Counted from the stretch's first letter, positions 21,366 through 33,247 are shown. The stretch: DNA of 64,000 bases from Heterocephalus glaber (GCF_000247695.1 NW_004624732.1:41283039-41347038), one strand, 5' to 3'. Program-made: numbers and translations. Notes: generated from the letters alone by a model not told the origin.

Positions 21366-21709
21366 TAAATCTAAAATAGTATGTAAGTAATATTTAAGCT
21401 ACTAATTTGATGGTGATTTGTTTTGATGGCTAAAGAAAATGAACACTGCTCATCTACAAGTATATTCATCTCAGAGATGCCTCCTTCTCCTCCTGAACTC
21501 ATCAGCCCAGCTCCCAGTGCTAAGCAAACTTACTACATGCTGACCCTCACACAACTGAGTCAGTCTGCCAAACTTCACACTTGTTACCGTTATGGTCATG
21601 GTACTGTCACTAAACATTTGGTCACTTGTGGTTGATTCTACTCTTGATTGAAATCACATACTTGGTTAACCTAACCTCAAAAACCCTACAGAGGTCATAA
21701 TAATATCAT
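21366..21709. other. Unassigned DNA
   Basis: A 70-codon frame from 21423 has a proline/serine-rich stretch but no recognised family, splice context or homologue. I treat it as chance. Confidence 0.5.
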
Positions 21710-21835
21710 TACGCAGTGTGAAAACTCATGCTCAAACAGTTGGAATAATTTGTTCATAGTCACAAAGGTAACGCAGGGAAGTCGAATTTAAGCCCTCTTT
21801 AACTTATACCAGATTCTAAGCACAGTCCTTCATCT
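21710..21835 (-). mobile_element. MIR SINE, antisense
   Basis: AATAATTTGTTCATAGTCAC followed by AAAGGTAACGCAGGGAAG and GAATTTAAGCCCTC matches the reversed MIR core and 5' part. Confidence 0.6.
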
Positions 21836-21979
21836 CAGGAAAAATAATTTGTTTTGACTGTCAATTTCTCTAGCTGTATAGTGGATCCTGTTTTATTCTT
21901 CCTTATTTCCCCTACTACTTTATCATTCCATGAATCTCTCTCTTTTGCCTTTTATTCAATGTTTTAAAATCAAATCTAT

Positions 21980-22065
21980 TCAGCCAATTTAAACATATAC
22001 TGAACACCTACTATATGAAAGGGATAATATACTATTTGCTAACATTGGGGAAAGAGAACGCATGT
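21980..22065 (-). mobile_element. LINE-2 3' end fragment, antisense
   Basis: CATATACTGAACACCTACTA plus GCTAACATTGGGG is the reversed L2 terminal block ('ttattgagcacctactatgtgccaggcactg'). Confidence 0.55.
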
Positions 22066-22784
22066 CCTTTCCTCAGTCGAACACTGCTCTCTTAAAAATT
22101 TGTTCAGGTCTAGAGCAATGAATTGAGAGATTGCTTCTAAGTCTTCACCTTTCTTAAATCCTGAATAGTATCTGACACTATTGACATCTAGACTAGTTGG
22201 AAGATACCTGCTCCATCGCCCAAATCAATATAATTCTCTTCTGATTCTCTCCAGGTATTGTCAGCTTCTTTCACTGACTTTTCTCTCCTATTTATATTAA
22301 AATGAAGAGCTTCTCAGATTGTGTTATAAGCATGTCTTCTTCACAGAAAATATTTCATTGATGTCCAAAGTTCCAGTATCTTTTATTTTCTTATGACTCT
22401 CAAATACAAATCTTCAGATCTGGCTTCTTTTGTTGTCTAAGCTTGAATTTCCAGTATTCTCCTTAGTACTCTCATGTCTGTTCTACAGGTAACAAATATA
22501 ATTAAACATATCCGAAACTGTAGTCTTTATCTCTCAACCTGGGTCTTTAGCTAGTGTTTATGAAGAATATCCTCCAAGATATTTTCTTCTCAGATATTTT
22601 CTCAGATATTTTAAATGCATTCTTCTCCCTAAACTATACCAGTTGTTTCACTGCTGTGATGTCTCACAGTTCAATATAATCTTTACATCCTTAATTCTGA
22701 TGCCTTAGTTTTGTCTCCCAATTTCTATTTTTAAAAACTTCTGCATCAGCTGGGCTTCTAGCCTTTGCTTTAATTCATTCTTTT
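22066..22784. other. Unassigned AT-rich DNA
   Basis: No gene or repeat recognised. Confidence 0.5.
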
Positions 22785-22924
22785 CACATTTCAGGCAAAG
22801 GTAGTCTCTTAAAACATTTTTCTATACATCTTTTCCCAGCACAAAATTATTTGAAGATCCTTATTGCTGAAAAATAATATCTAAATTCTCTAGCTTAGCA
22901 TACAATTTCTTTTATAATAGAATC
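22785..22924 (+). mobile_element. LINE-2 fragment, sense, interrupted by the MaLR element
   Basis: CTTAAAACATTTTTCTATAC, then ATCTAAATTCTCTAGCTTAG and CATACAATTTC correspond to the L2 stretch 'cttaaaacccttca...aaactccttagcatggcatacaaggc'. The match stops where the LTR begins, so the MaLR element landed in an existing L2. Confidence 0.5.
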
Positions 22925-23305
22925 TGTTATAGTGTAGATCTAAAATATGCTCCAAAAGTCTCATATATTTGGAAGGTGCCTGGATTATGGGGATGCTACA
23001 TGTCCTCATGGATTTATCCACCAAGTTCAGTAGTTGAATGTGCTGTTAGAAGTGGGGGCCTGGTTGGAAATGGGTCATTGGGTACAAAGCTGGGAGAATG
23101 AATTCTTGTCTCAGCTCCTACCTTCTCTCTCTGCTTCCAGACTGATGTGAGCAATTTTACTCTGCCTGACACTTCCATTATCCAGTTTTTGTATTGGAGC
23201 TGGCTGACCATAGGCTGAACCCACTGAGACTGTGAGTCAAAATAAACTTCTTTAAATTGTGCGTGTTGGGATCTTGTACAAGTGATAAGAGGGATGACTA
23301 ACACA
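22925..23305 (+). repeat. 5' LTR of the MaLR element
   Basis: About 381 bp, starting TGTTATAGTG and ending GACTAACACA. Polyadenylation signal in CAAAATAAACTTC near 23238. It has GGAAGGTGCCTGGATTATGG and a CTCTCTCTGCTTCC block shared with the fragment at 3253. Confidence 0.85.
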
Positions 23306-24731
23306 GGTTTTGGAGAGAGCTTGTTGCTATGACTATACTTGATAATGTGGTACAGAACTTTTGGAACTGGTCTGTTCGAGTTTGGAAAAATTTGGAAAAT
23401 CATACTAGAAAAGTTCTAGAATGCTGTAGATAATACTTCATGTGCAACTCTAAACAGAGCTCAGAAGACCAGAATGGTGACAGGAATGCAAATAATAAGT
23501 CTCATCTATCTCAGAATGTTTCAGATGGGAACAAGGACTTCATTGGCAACTGGACATTTGTGTTATGCACTGGCAAACAATTTGTATACATTTTGCCCAT
23601 GTCATGAGACTTTATAAATGATTGAGAGTAAGGCTAGCAGACTACGTAATCTGGTAGAGGAAACATTAAGGCCACCCAAGATTTAGGCTATGGCATGGGT
23701 CCTACTTGAATGAATGGCAGAGTGAATGATTTGAAAAGTATGTGGTTTTACCAGAAAGGAGGCATATGCAAAGTGGGAACAAAGGAGGTCATGACTGCTG
23801 AAAATATTAGTATTAAAAAGAAGCCAAATACTTTGTATAGACAAGAACAAAGATGGTTTTAGGATGTCTCAGAAATCAGCAGGACTCTACCCTTCAGAGG
23901 TACAAGTTTTGTACCTTTGAAGGTACAAAACTCTAAACTTTCATTTGAGAAGAGATGCCTGCTCTCTGATGATCACCCAGTAAAATATATCCATGAAAGC
24001 AGCCATCCAAACACTCAGAGGCCAATGCAGCCATAGTTTGAGGGAGTCTGGCTACTGAAGTTCACTGCTGACTTTGTCATCACCAATGTGGTTCTGATTT
24101 TTCAGGCATGCAGAATGTAAAACTTACGGGTCATAAAGGCTTCCACTCAGACTTCAGAAGAAAGCCTGGGAGGTCAAGCAAAACTGTATGACATAATCAC
24201 AGTCCCCGCCAAAATTGGAAGAGTGATGCACGAAGCTATGAGATCGAAATCCAAGGTTCTATTAGGACATCAGGAAGTTGAACATGGCAGGAATGTGGAT
24301 CATCTACTGAGGAAAGTTGCAAGTAACAGGAAAAGCCAGCCTGAGTGAGGCTGCAAGTGGCAATGACATAGGGGCCAGGTCACTAAGCCCTTTGGAGCTC
24401 ATATCTTACCACTACCTGTCACGGATAATAAGGAGCTACAAGATGAAATGTTTCCTGTGCTGGGTTTTGGTGTTGCTTTGGTACAATTTCTGCCTATCCC
24501 ATCTCTCCCTTTTGGAATCAGAATGTTTATGCTGGATCATTGTATGTTGGCAGCATTTAATTTTGTCTTTTATTTTTACAGGGGTTTATCTTATGTCTCA
24601 GAAAATACTCGGGACTTGGACTTGGAGTTTTCATCAAAGCTGGAAATGTTAAGACTTTAGCAATTCTTAGAGATGGGCTAAATCCTTTCTGCATGAGATA
24701 GACATGAAACTTCTGGGAGTCAGAGGTGAAA
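23306..24731 (+). mobile_element. MaLR internal region, non-coding
   Basis: No open frame of note. Matches of MaLR internal type include GTGCTGGGTTTTGGTGTTGC, CTCTCCCTTTTGGAATCAGA, TTATTTTTACAGGGG, TCTCAGAAAATACTCGGGAC and TTGGACTTGGAGTTTTC just before the 3' LTR. The stretch 23906-23931 forms a small perfect inverted repeat with 12-base arms (GTTTTGTACCTT / AAGGTACAAAAC). Confidence 0.75.
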
Positions 24732-25052
24732 TGTTATGGTGTAGTAGGTGATTAAATTACAGGGGCACTATACTCATCAGTGGATCTATTCATTGATGAG
24801 TTCTCTATGTGTTGATAGGAGATGCGACCTTATTGGAGGTGGACCACTGGGTTAGGATACAGAAAGGATTATTTTGTCCCTAGCACCTACTTTCTCTTGC
24901 TGCTTCCTGCCTACCATGATGTGGGGTCCCTCCACTCCAGCTGGCTGACCATGGACTGAAACCACTGAAATTGTGAGCCTAAATAAACTTGACTTTCTTT
25001 AAGTTGAGGATTTTGGATATTTTATTACGGTGATAGAAAAGCCAACTACTAA
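24732..25052 (+). repeat. 3' LTR of the MaLR element
   Basis: About 321 bp, starting TGTTATGGTG. Shares with the 5' LTR the blocks CCAGCTGGCTGACCATGGAC, GAAACCACTGAAATTGTGAG and CCTAAATAAACTTGACTTTC. It is about 60 bp shorter than its partner because of internal deletions. Confidence 0.85.
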
Positions 25053-25500
25053 AGTGTCCAAGGTACACTTCTAACAGCACACTTTTCATTCCATTGACTG
25101 AAAACTAACTAACATTTTTCAAATACAACAGTTTCTCATTATTCTACTCTCATTAATGTATTCCATCCAGCTGTTATTTTTTTTATCTCTTATCTCACTC
25201 TATACCTTTACTTTCATGCTCATCACAATGGCATTTTCTTTTTAAATTCTTCTTTGATCCCCTTCATACATTATTTCCTGCCTCCAAGAAGCTCATTATC
25301 TAACAGAAATGTAGGAAAGATAAGTAATAGCATATCCTAATATGAAATATACTCTCTAAATTTAGGATGTACTAGAAACTGAGTGCAAAATAAGGAAGAA
25401 AGCATTTCCAGGCCTGTTACTCACAAGAGTGGCAGAAATTTGAAGGGAGGAACAACAAGGACTTTATAGAAAAGTTGATATTCCCTTTATGTTGTGAATG
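25053..25500. other. Mostly unassigned; possible short L2 relic
   Basis: CCTGCCTCCAAGAAGCTCAT around 25280 resembles the antisense L2 phrase 'ctgccctcaaggagctta'. The rest is unrecognised. Confidence 0.35.
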
Positions 25501-25504
25501 TACA

Positions 25505-25690
25505 CAAAAGAGCAAAGGTTTCAAAGTTACCATGAGAAGACCTGTATTTGAAACCCAGCTGTGGCACTTCATAACTAGGCTGTAGCCCAGATATTTCACT
25601 TCTCCTAAACTCAATTTCCCCATCTATAAATTAATGAAAATAGTATGCATGTATGAGGGAGATGAGACAGTAATATGAATTGAGTAAGTG
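25505..25690 (+). mobile_element. MIR SINE, sense
   Basis: GAAACCCAGCTGTGGCACTT, then CATAACTAGGCTGTAG and CTCAATTTCCCCATCTATAA. These are the MIR 5' part, core and 'cagtttcctcatctgtaaaat' block in the right order. Confidence 0.8.
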
Positions 25691-26819
25691 ATTATGTCAC
25701 GAGTATGTTCAGCCATAAGTGACCAAAATGTTGATGGTGACAGTGGTATGCACATAATGATAACTGCGAAGTTTGGCAGTTTCGGCGTCAATTTTGTCAG
25801 AGTGAGTATAGAAATGAACTTGCCTGCAATGGAGGTTCTAGGAAAAGATGAAGGGGAAGGATCACTGAAATGAAAATGGTAACGTATATTAATTTTCTAC
25901 TGCTGACACAATATGCACTTTAAATTTCAAAGAGATGTTTGTTTGAAAGCATATGGATTAGTACTCAAATAGGTTAGTTTGTTATCGTGCCACTGAAGTC
26001 TGTCATTCTTATAATATTTTAACCACAAACATTGATAACTTGAAATTAAACAGGTGGATAAAATGGAGGAAGCTATATTTCAAGCAACATATACAAAGGC
26101 ACTTAAGCATAATGGTGAACAGGATGTGGATTAGATAGGGTTATGCTTTGGAGCCATTTATCTTGCTTCAGAAATGCTTACTTGGTTGCTAACTCCCCAA
26201 AAGACATGCTGACCTTTGAGGTTTTGTCTCGTGTTCATTGTTAACTGTTCTGCTGAGATAACAAATTCAGTGAAAACTTTCAGCACAATATTTCCAATAA
26301 GAATCTTTGACCTTGGGTAAGATTTCTTTGGTACATGATTCCAGACTTGTTCTGCCTGACTGTTAATCCATATTGCTCTGCTGACATGCACCTCACTTTG
26401 TTTGGGTATCAGCAGTGTGCCTTTGGTAGCTGGGTGCATATTTAAATGCTAGTTGATGTCAGAGTACATGGTGTAGCTCAATAATAAAGAAGTCTATGTT
26501 GATGCGGTTGCTCATGGCAACAAAGAGCTAATATTTTCTGATTGGAAGTATTAAGATTTTAGAAATTACTACTAGACTTTAAAATAACAGAAAACATGAA
26601 AAGTGAAATATTTGGCATCCTTTTTAGGTAATGCTAGACTGAAAAATAAAAGCATGCAATTTAGAAGATATATAATCATAAAATATACCAGTAAGTCGCG
26701 ATTTATTGCAATGATGCATTTTCAAATTGTGAACACAAGATAGACGTACTAGCATATATTTAACTGATAAATGTGTTTGTTTAAAATCACTTGCTTCATT
26801 TTCAAGAGGAAATATAGTA
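25691..26819. other. Unassigned DNA
   Basis: No gene or repeat recognised. The minus-strand frame of 93 codons at 26158-26439 has no family signature. Confidence 0.5.
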
Positions 26820-27040
26820 AACTGGTAAAGAATACAGATTTTGGAGTTAGACAACAAAGATTCACATGTTGATTCTGTTAGTGAGTATAAAAGGTGGGGT
26901 ATCAAATCTTCCTATCCACATTCCCAAAGTGGAAATAACAATAATGTCAACCTTAAGAGGTTATTATTAAGATAAAATGAGACCTAGTAGATGATGTCTT
27001 TAAAATAGACTGTCACAAATTAAGTTCTCAATGCAACAAT
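26820..27040 (+). mobile_element. MIR SINE, sense, near full length
   Basis: It opens TACAGATTTTGGAGTTAGAC ('gactctggagccagac'), continues with GATTCTGTTAGTGAGTATAA and GGAAATAACAATAATGTCAA, and later AAGAGGTTATTATTAAG and AAAATGAGACCTAGTAG ('gttgtgaggattaaatgagataa'). Confidence 0.75.
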
Positions 27041-28360
27041 GTAATAATAGAATGGTCTCATATTATCCTTAAATATCTAACAGAAGGCAGTGATGATAAC
27101 TGATAAAAGTTACTTTGGAGAAATTCCCTAGACAGTAAGTTTTGTTCAGCCCCAGACGACCCATATCCTCATAAGCCAATTCTAAGAGGTGTGTGAGCAG
27201 ACATTTACGTTCTTGTTTAGATTAAGCATTTCTAGTGCCTTGATGTGAGGCAATGTTTCCAAAAATCTCTGCTGCTATTTTGATATGGCCTTTACAGTTA
27301 AGAATTTACCATGTGGCAGATAACTAGCTACAAGGCATTTTCTAAATTTTAATTCTTTCCCTCTTATTATTTTTATGATTTTCTATTTTAAAATCTAATT
27401 GATCAGTGGAGAAGATACAGAAAAATACACTTTTGGCATCATTCAAGCTATTATTCAGATTAGGGTTGTTGCTAGGAGGGAGAATTAACAATCACATTGG
27501 TTTTCATCATAACTGTTCTCAATTCCAAATATAGAATTTTATTTAAAAAATTGTGTATAAGTGTGTGGCTTAAATTAATTCAAAAGTTTACTATTCCATA
27601 TTTAGTTTAAGACTTTTCTCCCATTACATTTAGAAATGTATCATTTTCTTTCTTCTTTCAGTTACTTTTTCAAAATTAGTAAGAGTGTCTTTCACAGGCT
27701 TTTCTCTTTTCTTACACAATCTAATTGCTTTGGTTTCCTTTAATCTTATAGGTAGCCTTAGTAAATAGCATCTGAACACTTCAAAGGGGAGAGATGTCAT
27801 CATTTCTTTAAGTAAAAAACAAATTTCTTTTGTATCATATATAAATTTTTTCCAAATGAAGAAATTTGGTTAGAAACAACAGTAAACAATCCTTATACAT
27901 ATATTTTGTCACTGAAAAACTTTACATTGTGTTTAGGTTTTGATTGGAACTTCTCATTCATCCTTGACTCTCAAGTTCTTAGTCACGTTCATTTCTAAGT
28001 GAGAACATCATTAGCAGGTTAATTTATTAGTTTTGTCTTATCTGTATCTTGTAACATTTTTCACTAACTGTTACTTTTTGTAAATACTAATAAGAAAAAA
28101 GGAAAGTGAATTTTTAAAAATATGTACTTTTACTGTTTCTGAAGCACTACTGAGAAGGAACACTTTCTTATTTTGCCTCATAGAATTTGATTTTCATACA
28201 CTTTTTAATCCTTCCCATTTTGTTCAATATGTTGAACTGTCATGATTTGTAAACAAATTTTAACTTCTTCATTGGGAAGAGTGTCAGGTGTAAATTTATT
28301 TTGGAATTTCTCACCGAGTGTTACAGGCAATTTTTCTCAAATACTACTATAATGTTACTC
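27041..28360. other. Unassigned AT-rich DNA
   Basis: No gene or repeat recognised. Confidence 0.5.
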
Positions 28361-28375
28361 TAACCCTAACCCTAA
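28361..28375. repeat. Short telomere-like motif
   Basis: TAACCCTAACCCTAA equals two and a half vertebrate telomeric units. It is too short to be a firm interstitial telomere. It lies about 100 bp upstream of LTR-like DNA. Confidence 0.4.
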
Positions 28376-28479
28376 TCTATAATTACAATTAATGGCTTTG
28401 CATTATTCAGAAGTTTCGAATTATCGTAAATGTATTTGAATATTCTTCCAACTCTACGGATCGGTAAGTTCGAAATTAA

Positions 28480-29087
28480 TAGGCAGTCAGAGAGGGATTG
28501 GATCCTTGATGAAGTCAGTGCAGAAGATGAAGAGAGATCAAAACTGTGGTACTGGCAAATCTGAAGAAGGCCAGGCCTCAAGGTGGAGACCAATAGCCAG
28601 GCTGTGAACTTCCCTACCAATAAAAACGCAATTTGAGAATATAATGCAGTTAGCACCACCTGGTCCATTGTGCCCAGACAGGCATCACACATATAGGTGG
28701 GTGCCCAGAGACCTGGACCCTCTTTCCATCTCTTTCCAAGAATGTCTTTGTTCTTTCTATAATTACAACTTACAGATAAGCTCTAGTTGATGATGCTCAA
28801 CATATATCTTGCCTATGTGCCTTGCTTCCCTATTGGATCACTATGACTTAAGCAGCTACACATGCAATCCTATAGATTAATTATATTTTGATCCATGTCA
28901 CACCCACATTGTGATTTTGCTATATAAAATATCCTTGGAGGAAGAAACTTTGATTTCAGGGCCCCTCCTATGTCTGAGGAGCTTTCTCTCAATAAACCTT
29001 TCCAACTTATAACCACCATGGTCCTTGAAATCCATTCTTTGGAACTCAGGGGACACAAACTTGGCACATCTGATAGCCAACAGGGTG
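28480..29087 (+). mobile_element. Old endogenous-retrovirus LTR-like unit
   Basis: A promoter-like layout typical of LTRs is visible: a TATA-type box in GCTATATAAAATATCC (about 28919-28934), then TGAGGAGCTTTCTCTCAATA with AATAAA at about 28991, then a U5-like stretch ending GATAGCCAACA. A further AATAAA lies near 28619. The 5' boundary is unknown, and part of the segment may be internal sequence. It is the target of the LTR that follows. Family undetermined. Confidence 0.45.
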
Positions 29088-29492
29088 TGTCAGACCCCAC
29101 CCAGACAGAAGAGAAAAAATTTTCCAGGTGACACAATTGCACATCCAGTAAGGGGCAAAGGATAACAGGAAGTCAAGGCCAGGTTTGGGTTGGAGATAAA
29201 CAGCCCTATCCACTCAGAAACACCCACAGATTCAGACACCCCTGGTGACCACCAGACTTCCTCTGCTGCCCCAGAACTAGAGACTTCCTCCACTCCAGGA
29301 CAAAAAGTTTGTACTCCTCCTGGCACTACCCCTCCCCTACCCAAACTCCCCTATGAAGTTTCCCCTTGCCCAGGTCCCCAGGGGGCTTTGTTTCCCTTGA
29401 CTAGCCTGCACCCAGGCTGGAAATAAAACTTCACTTGTTGCTTCATTTTTGCTTGCCCGTGTGGTCTCAGTTATGCCTTGTTTTCCCCAACA
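29088..29492 (+). mobile_element. Solo LTR (ERV1-like) with perfect 5-bp target duplication
   Basis: A 405-bp unit starting TGTCAGACCCC and ending TTTTCCCCAACA, giving TG...CA ends. GGGTG occurs on both sides (29083-29087 and 29493-29497). The polyadenylation signal lies in CTGGAAATAAAACTTCAC, about 70 bp before the end. It is C-rich compared with its surroundings, as class I retroviral LTRs often are. No internal region follows, so it is a recombined solo LTR. Its C-rich composition opens frames on both strands that should not be read as proteins. Confidence 0.8.
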
Positions 29493-29497
29493 GGGTG

Positions 29498-29644
29498 GGA
29501 GTTATTTTTTCCATCAAACAACCTCTCCATCTCCCTAATTTTCTATTTTTTAAATGTGCCATCCATTTATCAGGTTTTTTCAGATTGCTTTCTAATGAAT
29601 TTTTCCCCAAGCCTCTTTTCTCTTTTTCCTTTTGTATCTCTCTC
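29498..29644. other. Pyrimidine-rich unassigned DNA
   Basis: T/C-rich stretch between the LTR and the next L1; not assigned. Confidence 0.4.
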
Positions 29645-29985
29645 TTTTTTTAAATTAATACATGTTTGCAATACAAAATGTTTACTTTCCTTGTGTGGAG
29701 TTGGTACATGTACATGGCACATCTTAATTCCTTTGCTCATCCTCCTTTCTCTCCCTTCATTCCCTCTTCCCTCCATCTTTTGATCCTTTTCTCATCTGAG
29801 AAAGATCTATCACCCTACTTCCATTATCTATCTTGTACTTTGCTCTTTAATTATAATTTGGGTAGCTCATATGTATAGGAGAAACCATGCCATATTTTAG
29901 CTTGTGTGTCTCATTTATTTCTCTTAATATTGTGGTTTCAAGGTGCAGCCATTTTCCTACAAATAACTCAGGTTTCGACATTCAA
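29645..29985 (-). mobile_element. L1 3' UTR end, antisense, older subfamily
   Basis: It opens TTTTTTTAAATTAATACATG, GCAATACAAAATGTTTAC and GGTACATGTACATGGCAC, followed by a T/C-rich run, then CATGCCATATTTTAGCTTGT and TTGTGGTTTCAAGGTGCAGC, which parallel the L1 at 3463-4075 ('tatggcctcaatatgcatcc'). It is more diverged from the other copies than they are from each other. Confidence 0.7.
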
Positions 29986-32889
29986 TTCCAATAATTATTC
30001 ATAGCACTAAAATAACAACATACAAACTTCCCCCTCTAATTTATATACCATCTATATCCCATTTATTCCTTCAAATTCCAGAACAAGTCCTAACCCACTT
30101 TTCCCACTCAAAGTGCTTTGAAATGATGATCTGTTATATGCCATACTTTATTAATTCATTCTTTTAGAGTACTGGGGGAGAGCATCTTTCCTGGGAGAAA
30201 CCATTTTACTGAGAGAAGATATTTTTGTAGGGTCTTTTTAATGGGAGAAAACATTATTCATGAATATATAATATGAATAGATACAACAGAAATACACTTC
30301 CTAGTGATATGAAATTGGATAACCGATTCTTATCAAGAAGTATACTGCAAGATTTTTAAATTATTTTAAAACTTCTATGATAAAGATAGGAAATATATTA
30401 TTATGGTTTGCAATATTAATAATTATGTGCATAATTGATATAAATATTACATGGATTTGTACTGTTTGTTGACAAGAAGGCACTTAGACATTGTAGCTAA
30501 TAATTAGTTGTGAGAAATAAAATAAAAATAAATGTATAGACAATATATTGTTTGGCTTTCTTTCAAAATGTAACTGCCAATAGACCATGGTTATTCTCAT
30601 GATTAATAGACATATAAAAGGGACTTCTTCAAATCCTCTCTTTCCACAAACTCTCATGAAATGATATGGTTATCTACTTGAGTTTTGATTATTCATTGCA
30701 GAAACCTATGAATATCATGTAAGACTATACCAGAAATCACATTTAACTAAATGAATTGGTGTCACTGACTTCTTCATTCAGACTTTTAAGTCAAAATCTC
30801 CTGAAAAAAACCAACAAACATCTATTTGTTAGATAATTTTGGAAAAAAAGAAAAGATAAGTTGGCCTGTAATTCTTGCCCTGGAATATGTTCAAAGCTAA
30901 ACTGAACCATACTTATAATTGGCTTCACCACATGCAAATATGTGCAAAGGAACCTCTGAGCTTAAGGTAAACTCTGGACTCCCCTGTTGACTCCCCACAA
31001 TTCTCTCTAAAAATCTCTACATGGAAATGAAAATCCATGGAAGTTACCAGTTATCCCATTTGTGGACTGATGGATGCTAATACTGTCATTTAATGAAAAT
31101 GACAAATATACTATTAGCATCCAAATATTTTTTGGTTTGGGATTACGGAATTTAATTTGTGCATTTATAAATAATTAAGAAACACTTAAAATTATTTGAA
31201 GGGTATATTCCTCTACTTTTCATTATTTGACTGCAAGCATCAACCTGGCTTTCAAAGTATTTTATAATTATTGATAGTCTAATCACAGTGTGATATTTAA
31301 TATAAAATCTTAATTCTTTTTTAATATGAATATTAGAAACCTATTATTTCAGGATAACTATGCTTGTCATTTGTTTCTTTCTGAGCAATGCAATATCATT
31401 GCTATCAAGGAAACTAATTAGACAAGATAATTTTTTATTCCTCTAAGTGTACTTAAATACTACATTGGTATAGTGAACTACACAGGAAAACATGACAATT
31501 ACTTCATTTCCAAGTATTAAAATTTGCAGCCTAAAGTTTTAGCAAACCAACATCACTGAGTGCCAGAATAATTCACTCTCACATTATAAATATTAGAAAA
31601 AGAATTGTTTCCTGTCAACCTACTGGTATTTGTAGCATGTTTAAAACACTTCATAGACTCCAAATTTAATTGCAAGTAATAGTAAAATCACTGTAGAAAT
31701 GACCATAAGGACATTTGAATGTTATCTGCTTGGACTAAGTTCCACCTATACAACTTTCTTCTGTTAGTTATCTAGTACCTGATTACACACCTCTGTTTTA
31801 GCACAAATAGCATGAGAGGAGATTCATAATATAGCAAATGCGATAATTTTGGTATGTTATTATTATTTGTAGAAGTTTATATATTCCTTTTATGAAACAA
31901 GTATTTTTCTTGAGAAATTCAGTCAATTAAAATAAACTGTATGTCAGATAATGTGACTATATGGTCTAGGGTTCTTAATGTATACTTAAGCAATAAAGAA
32001 TGTTTGTTGGGGATATCAGCAAGAGATGTTATTCAGAAACAATGAGAAAGTCTCTGTTTCTATGGTACAACAAAAAGAACACTGACATATTAGAACATAT
32101 GAGAGTACTTGTATGATATTACTTTGTCATATTCATTTTGGAGTAGGTTATTATGTTTACCTTTAAAGACCTATCTTTAAAAACAATTTATTTTCAGAAT
32201 CTAGATAAAGTTTCAGAAGCCAGCTTTATGAAAGGAGAGAAATCCCATTCTTGTTTATTAAATCTCCAGATGTGAAACAGGGCTACAGGCGTGTGAATGG
32301 ATCTAACGTGAACTTTAGATACACAATAAATATGATCAGCCCTTTGCTTTTATATTGAGCCATGTCCCTCAGGTTGAATAAAGCAATAAGAACAGTAACA
32401 GCCATATTTACTCTGAGCCATGTTGGTGAGAAGCAGCAGTCTGGACTGACGAAGCTGTACAGATCAGATGCTTGCAAAAAGACAAAAATAATGCAATGTA
32501 AGTTCTCCTTTACCAATGGCTCATCCATGTTCCACAGCTAAGATGTGAAAAACCAAATTTATTCTCTTCACTTTCAGACTTATTTCTACTATCATATCAT
32601 ATATTTTCCTTTCTCAAAATTCAACCAGGAACTCTCAGCTACTTCAGCCGATGATTATTTCCTGATTCCCTACTACATGATAAGAAATGTATTAGGTTTA
32701 AGGATGGAGTTGGAAATAAAACACATGCTCCTCGTATATTTGTGAACTTTTTAATCTAGTTAATATGCTCACAATATCTTGCTTCCTTTATAAAAATATG
32801 TATCTACAAAACTACCATTTTTGTTGGTAGATCCAACTCTAGACTATCTTCTATACATCTGGAAGAAATAACTCTTTGGAAATAAAACC
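29986..32889. other. Unassigned AT-rich DNA
   Basis: About 2.9 kb without recognised genes. A possible degenerate antisense L2 piece lies near 32650-32760 (CCCTACTACATGATAAG). The minus-strand 81-codon frame at 32283-32528 has no family features. Confidence 0.45.
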
Positions 32890-33035
32890 AAACAAAGTGA
32901 TCATGTCCTTTCTCCGATTGAAGTGGACAGTTCCTAGGATAAAAGAAACTCTTCATTGTTTAAGGTTCTTTATAGCCTGGCCTTTGCTTATGTTTCTGTT
33001 CTTCTTCCTTAATGAACTTTAGATGACAAATATGG
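32890..33035 (+). mobile_element. LINE-2, left part, split by a retrovirus-derived insertion
   Basis: GTGATCATGTCCTTTCTCC, AGGATAAAAGAAACTC and GGTTCTTTATAGCCTGGCCT follow the L2 phrase 'gatcatgtcactcccctgct...ggataaaatccaaac...aaggccctt...ctggcc'. It continues, after the insertion, at about 33800. Confidence 0.6.
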
Positions 33036-33247
33036 AAAACTCCTCTCATTGGGGCTCACTGGATTGACCCTCTGAAAAGAGTCCATACCTGCTGAGCCCT
33101 AGCTTAAAGACCACTTAGATGAGCTCTCTGAGAAAAAATCACCCTCTGCTGCCTCTACACAGACTCTGTAGCAAGAAGTAGCTAGATTTAGTCTTCAATC
33201 TTTCTCTCCTAATGGCAGTTATGGATACTTCTTCAGAGGGGGGGTAA
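33036..33247 (+). mobile_element. Endogenous retrovirus 3' internal region ending in a polypurine tract
   Basis: Only the last ~200 bases of the internal region are present. They end in AGAGGGGGGG (33235-33244) directly before the LTR start, the expected site for the plus-strand primer of reverse transcription. No env or other retroviral protein can be securely recognised. The 5' boundary is where L2 similarity fades. Confidence 0.55.

Larger units (their letters stand above)
22925..25052 (+). mobile_element. Complete-structure MaLR element (LTR-internal-LTR)
   Basis: Two related LTRs in the same orientation flank about 1.43 kb. Each begins TGTTAT(A/G)GTGTAG. Each carries GGCTGACCAT(A/G)G(G/A)CTGAA, CCACTGA, TGTGAG and AATAAACTT near its 3' end. 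MaLR elements descend from ERVL but carry no pol or env and depended on ERVL proteins in trans. Most copies are solo LTRs, so an LTR-internal-LTR structure is less common. The LTRs are clearly diverged from each other, which means an old insertion. No 5-bp duplication is readable at the outer edges. Confidence 0.85.

Noticed and set aside
23014..23403. A 129-codon minus-strand frame, the longest outside the GC-rich array
   Set aside because: It lies antisense to the MaLR 5' LTR and start of the internal region, and has no protein-family features.
28372..28692. A 106-codon minus-strand frame that could have been a gene
   Set aside because: It overlaps LTR-like DNA, has no recognisable domain, and no splice or promoter context supports it.
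29190..29426. A 78-codon serine/threonine/proline-rich plus-strand frame
   Set aside because: It is U3 sequence of the solo LTR at 29088-29492; C-rich U3 regions often lack stops.
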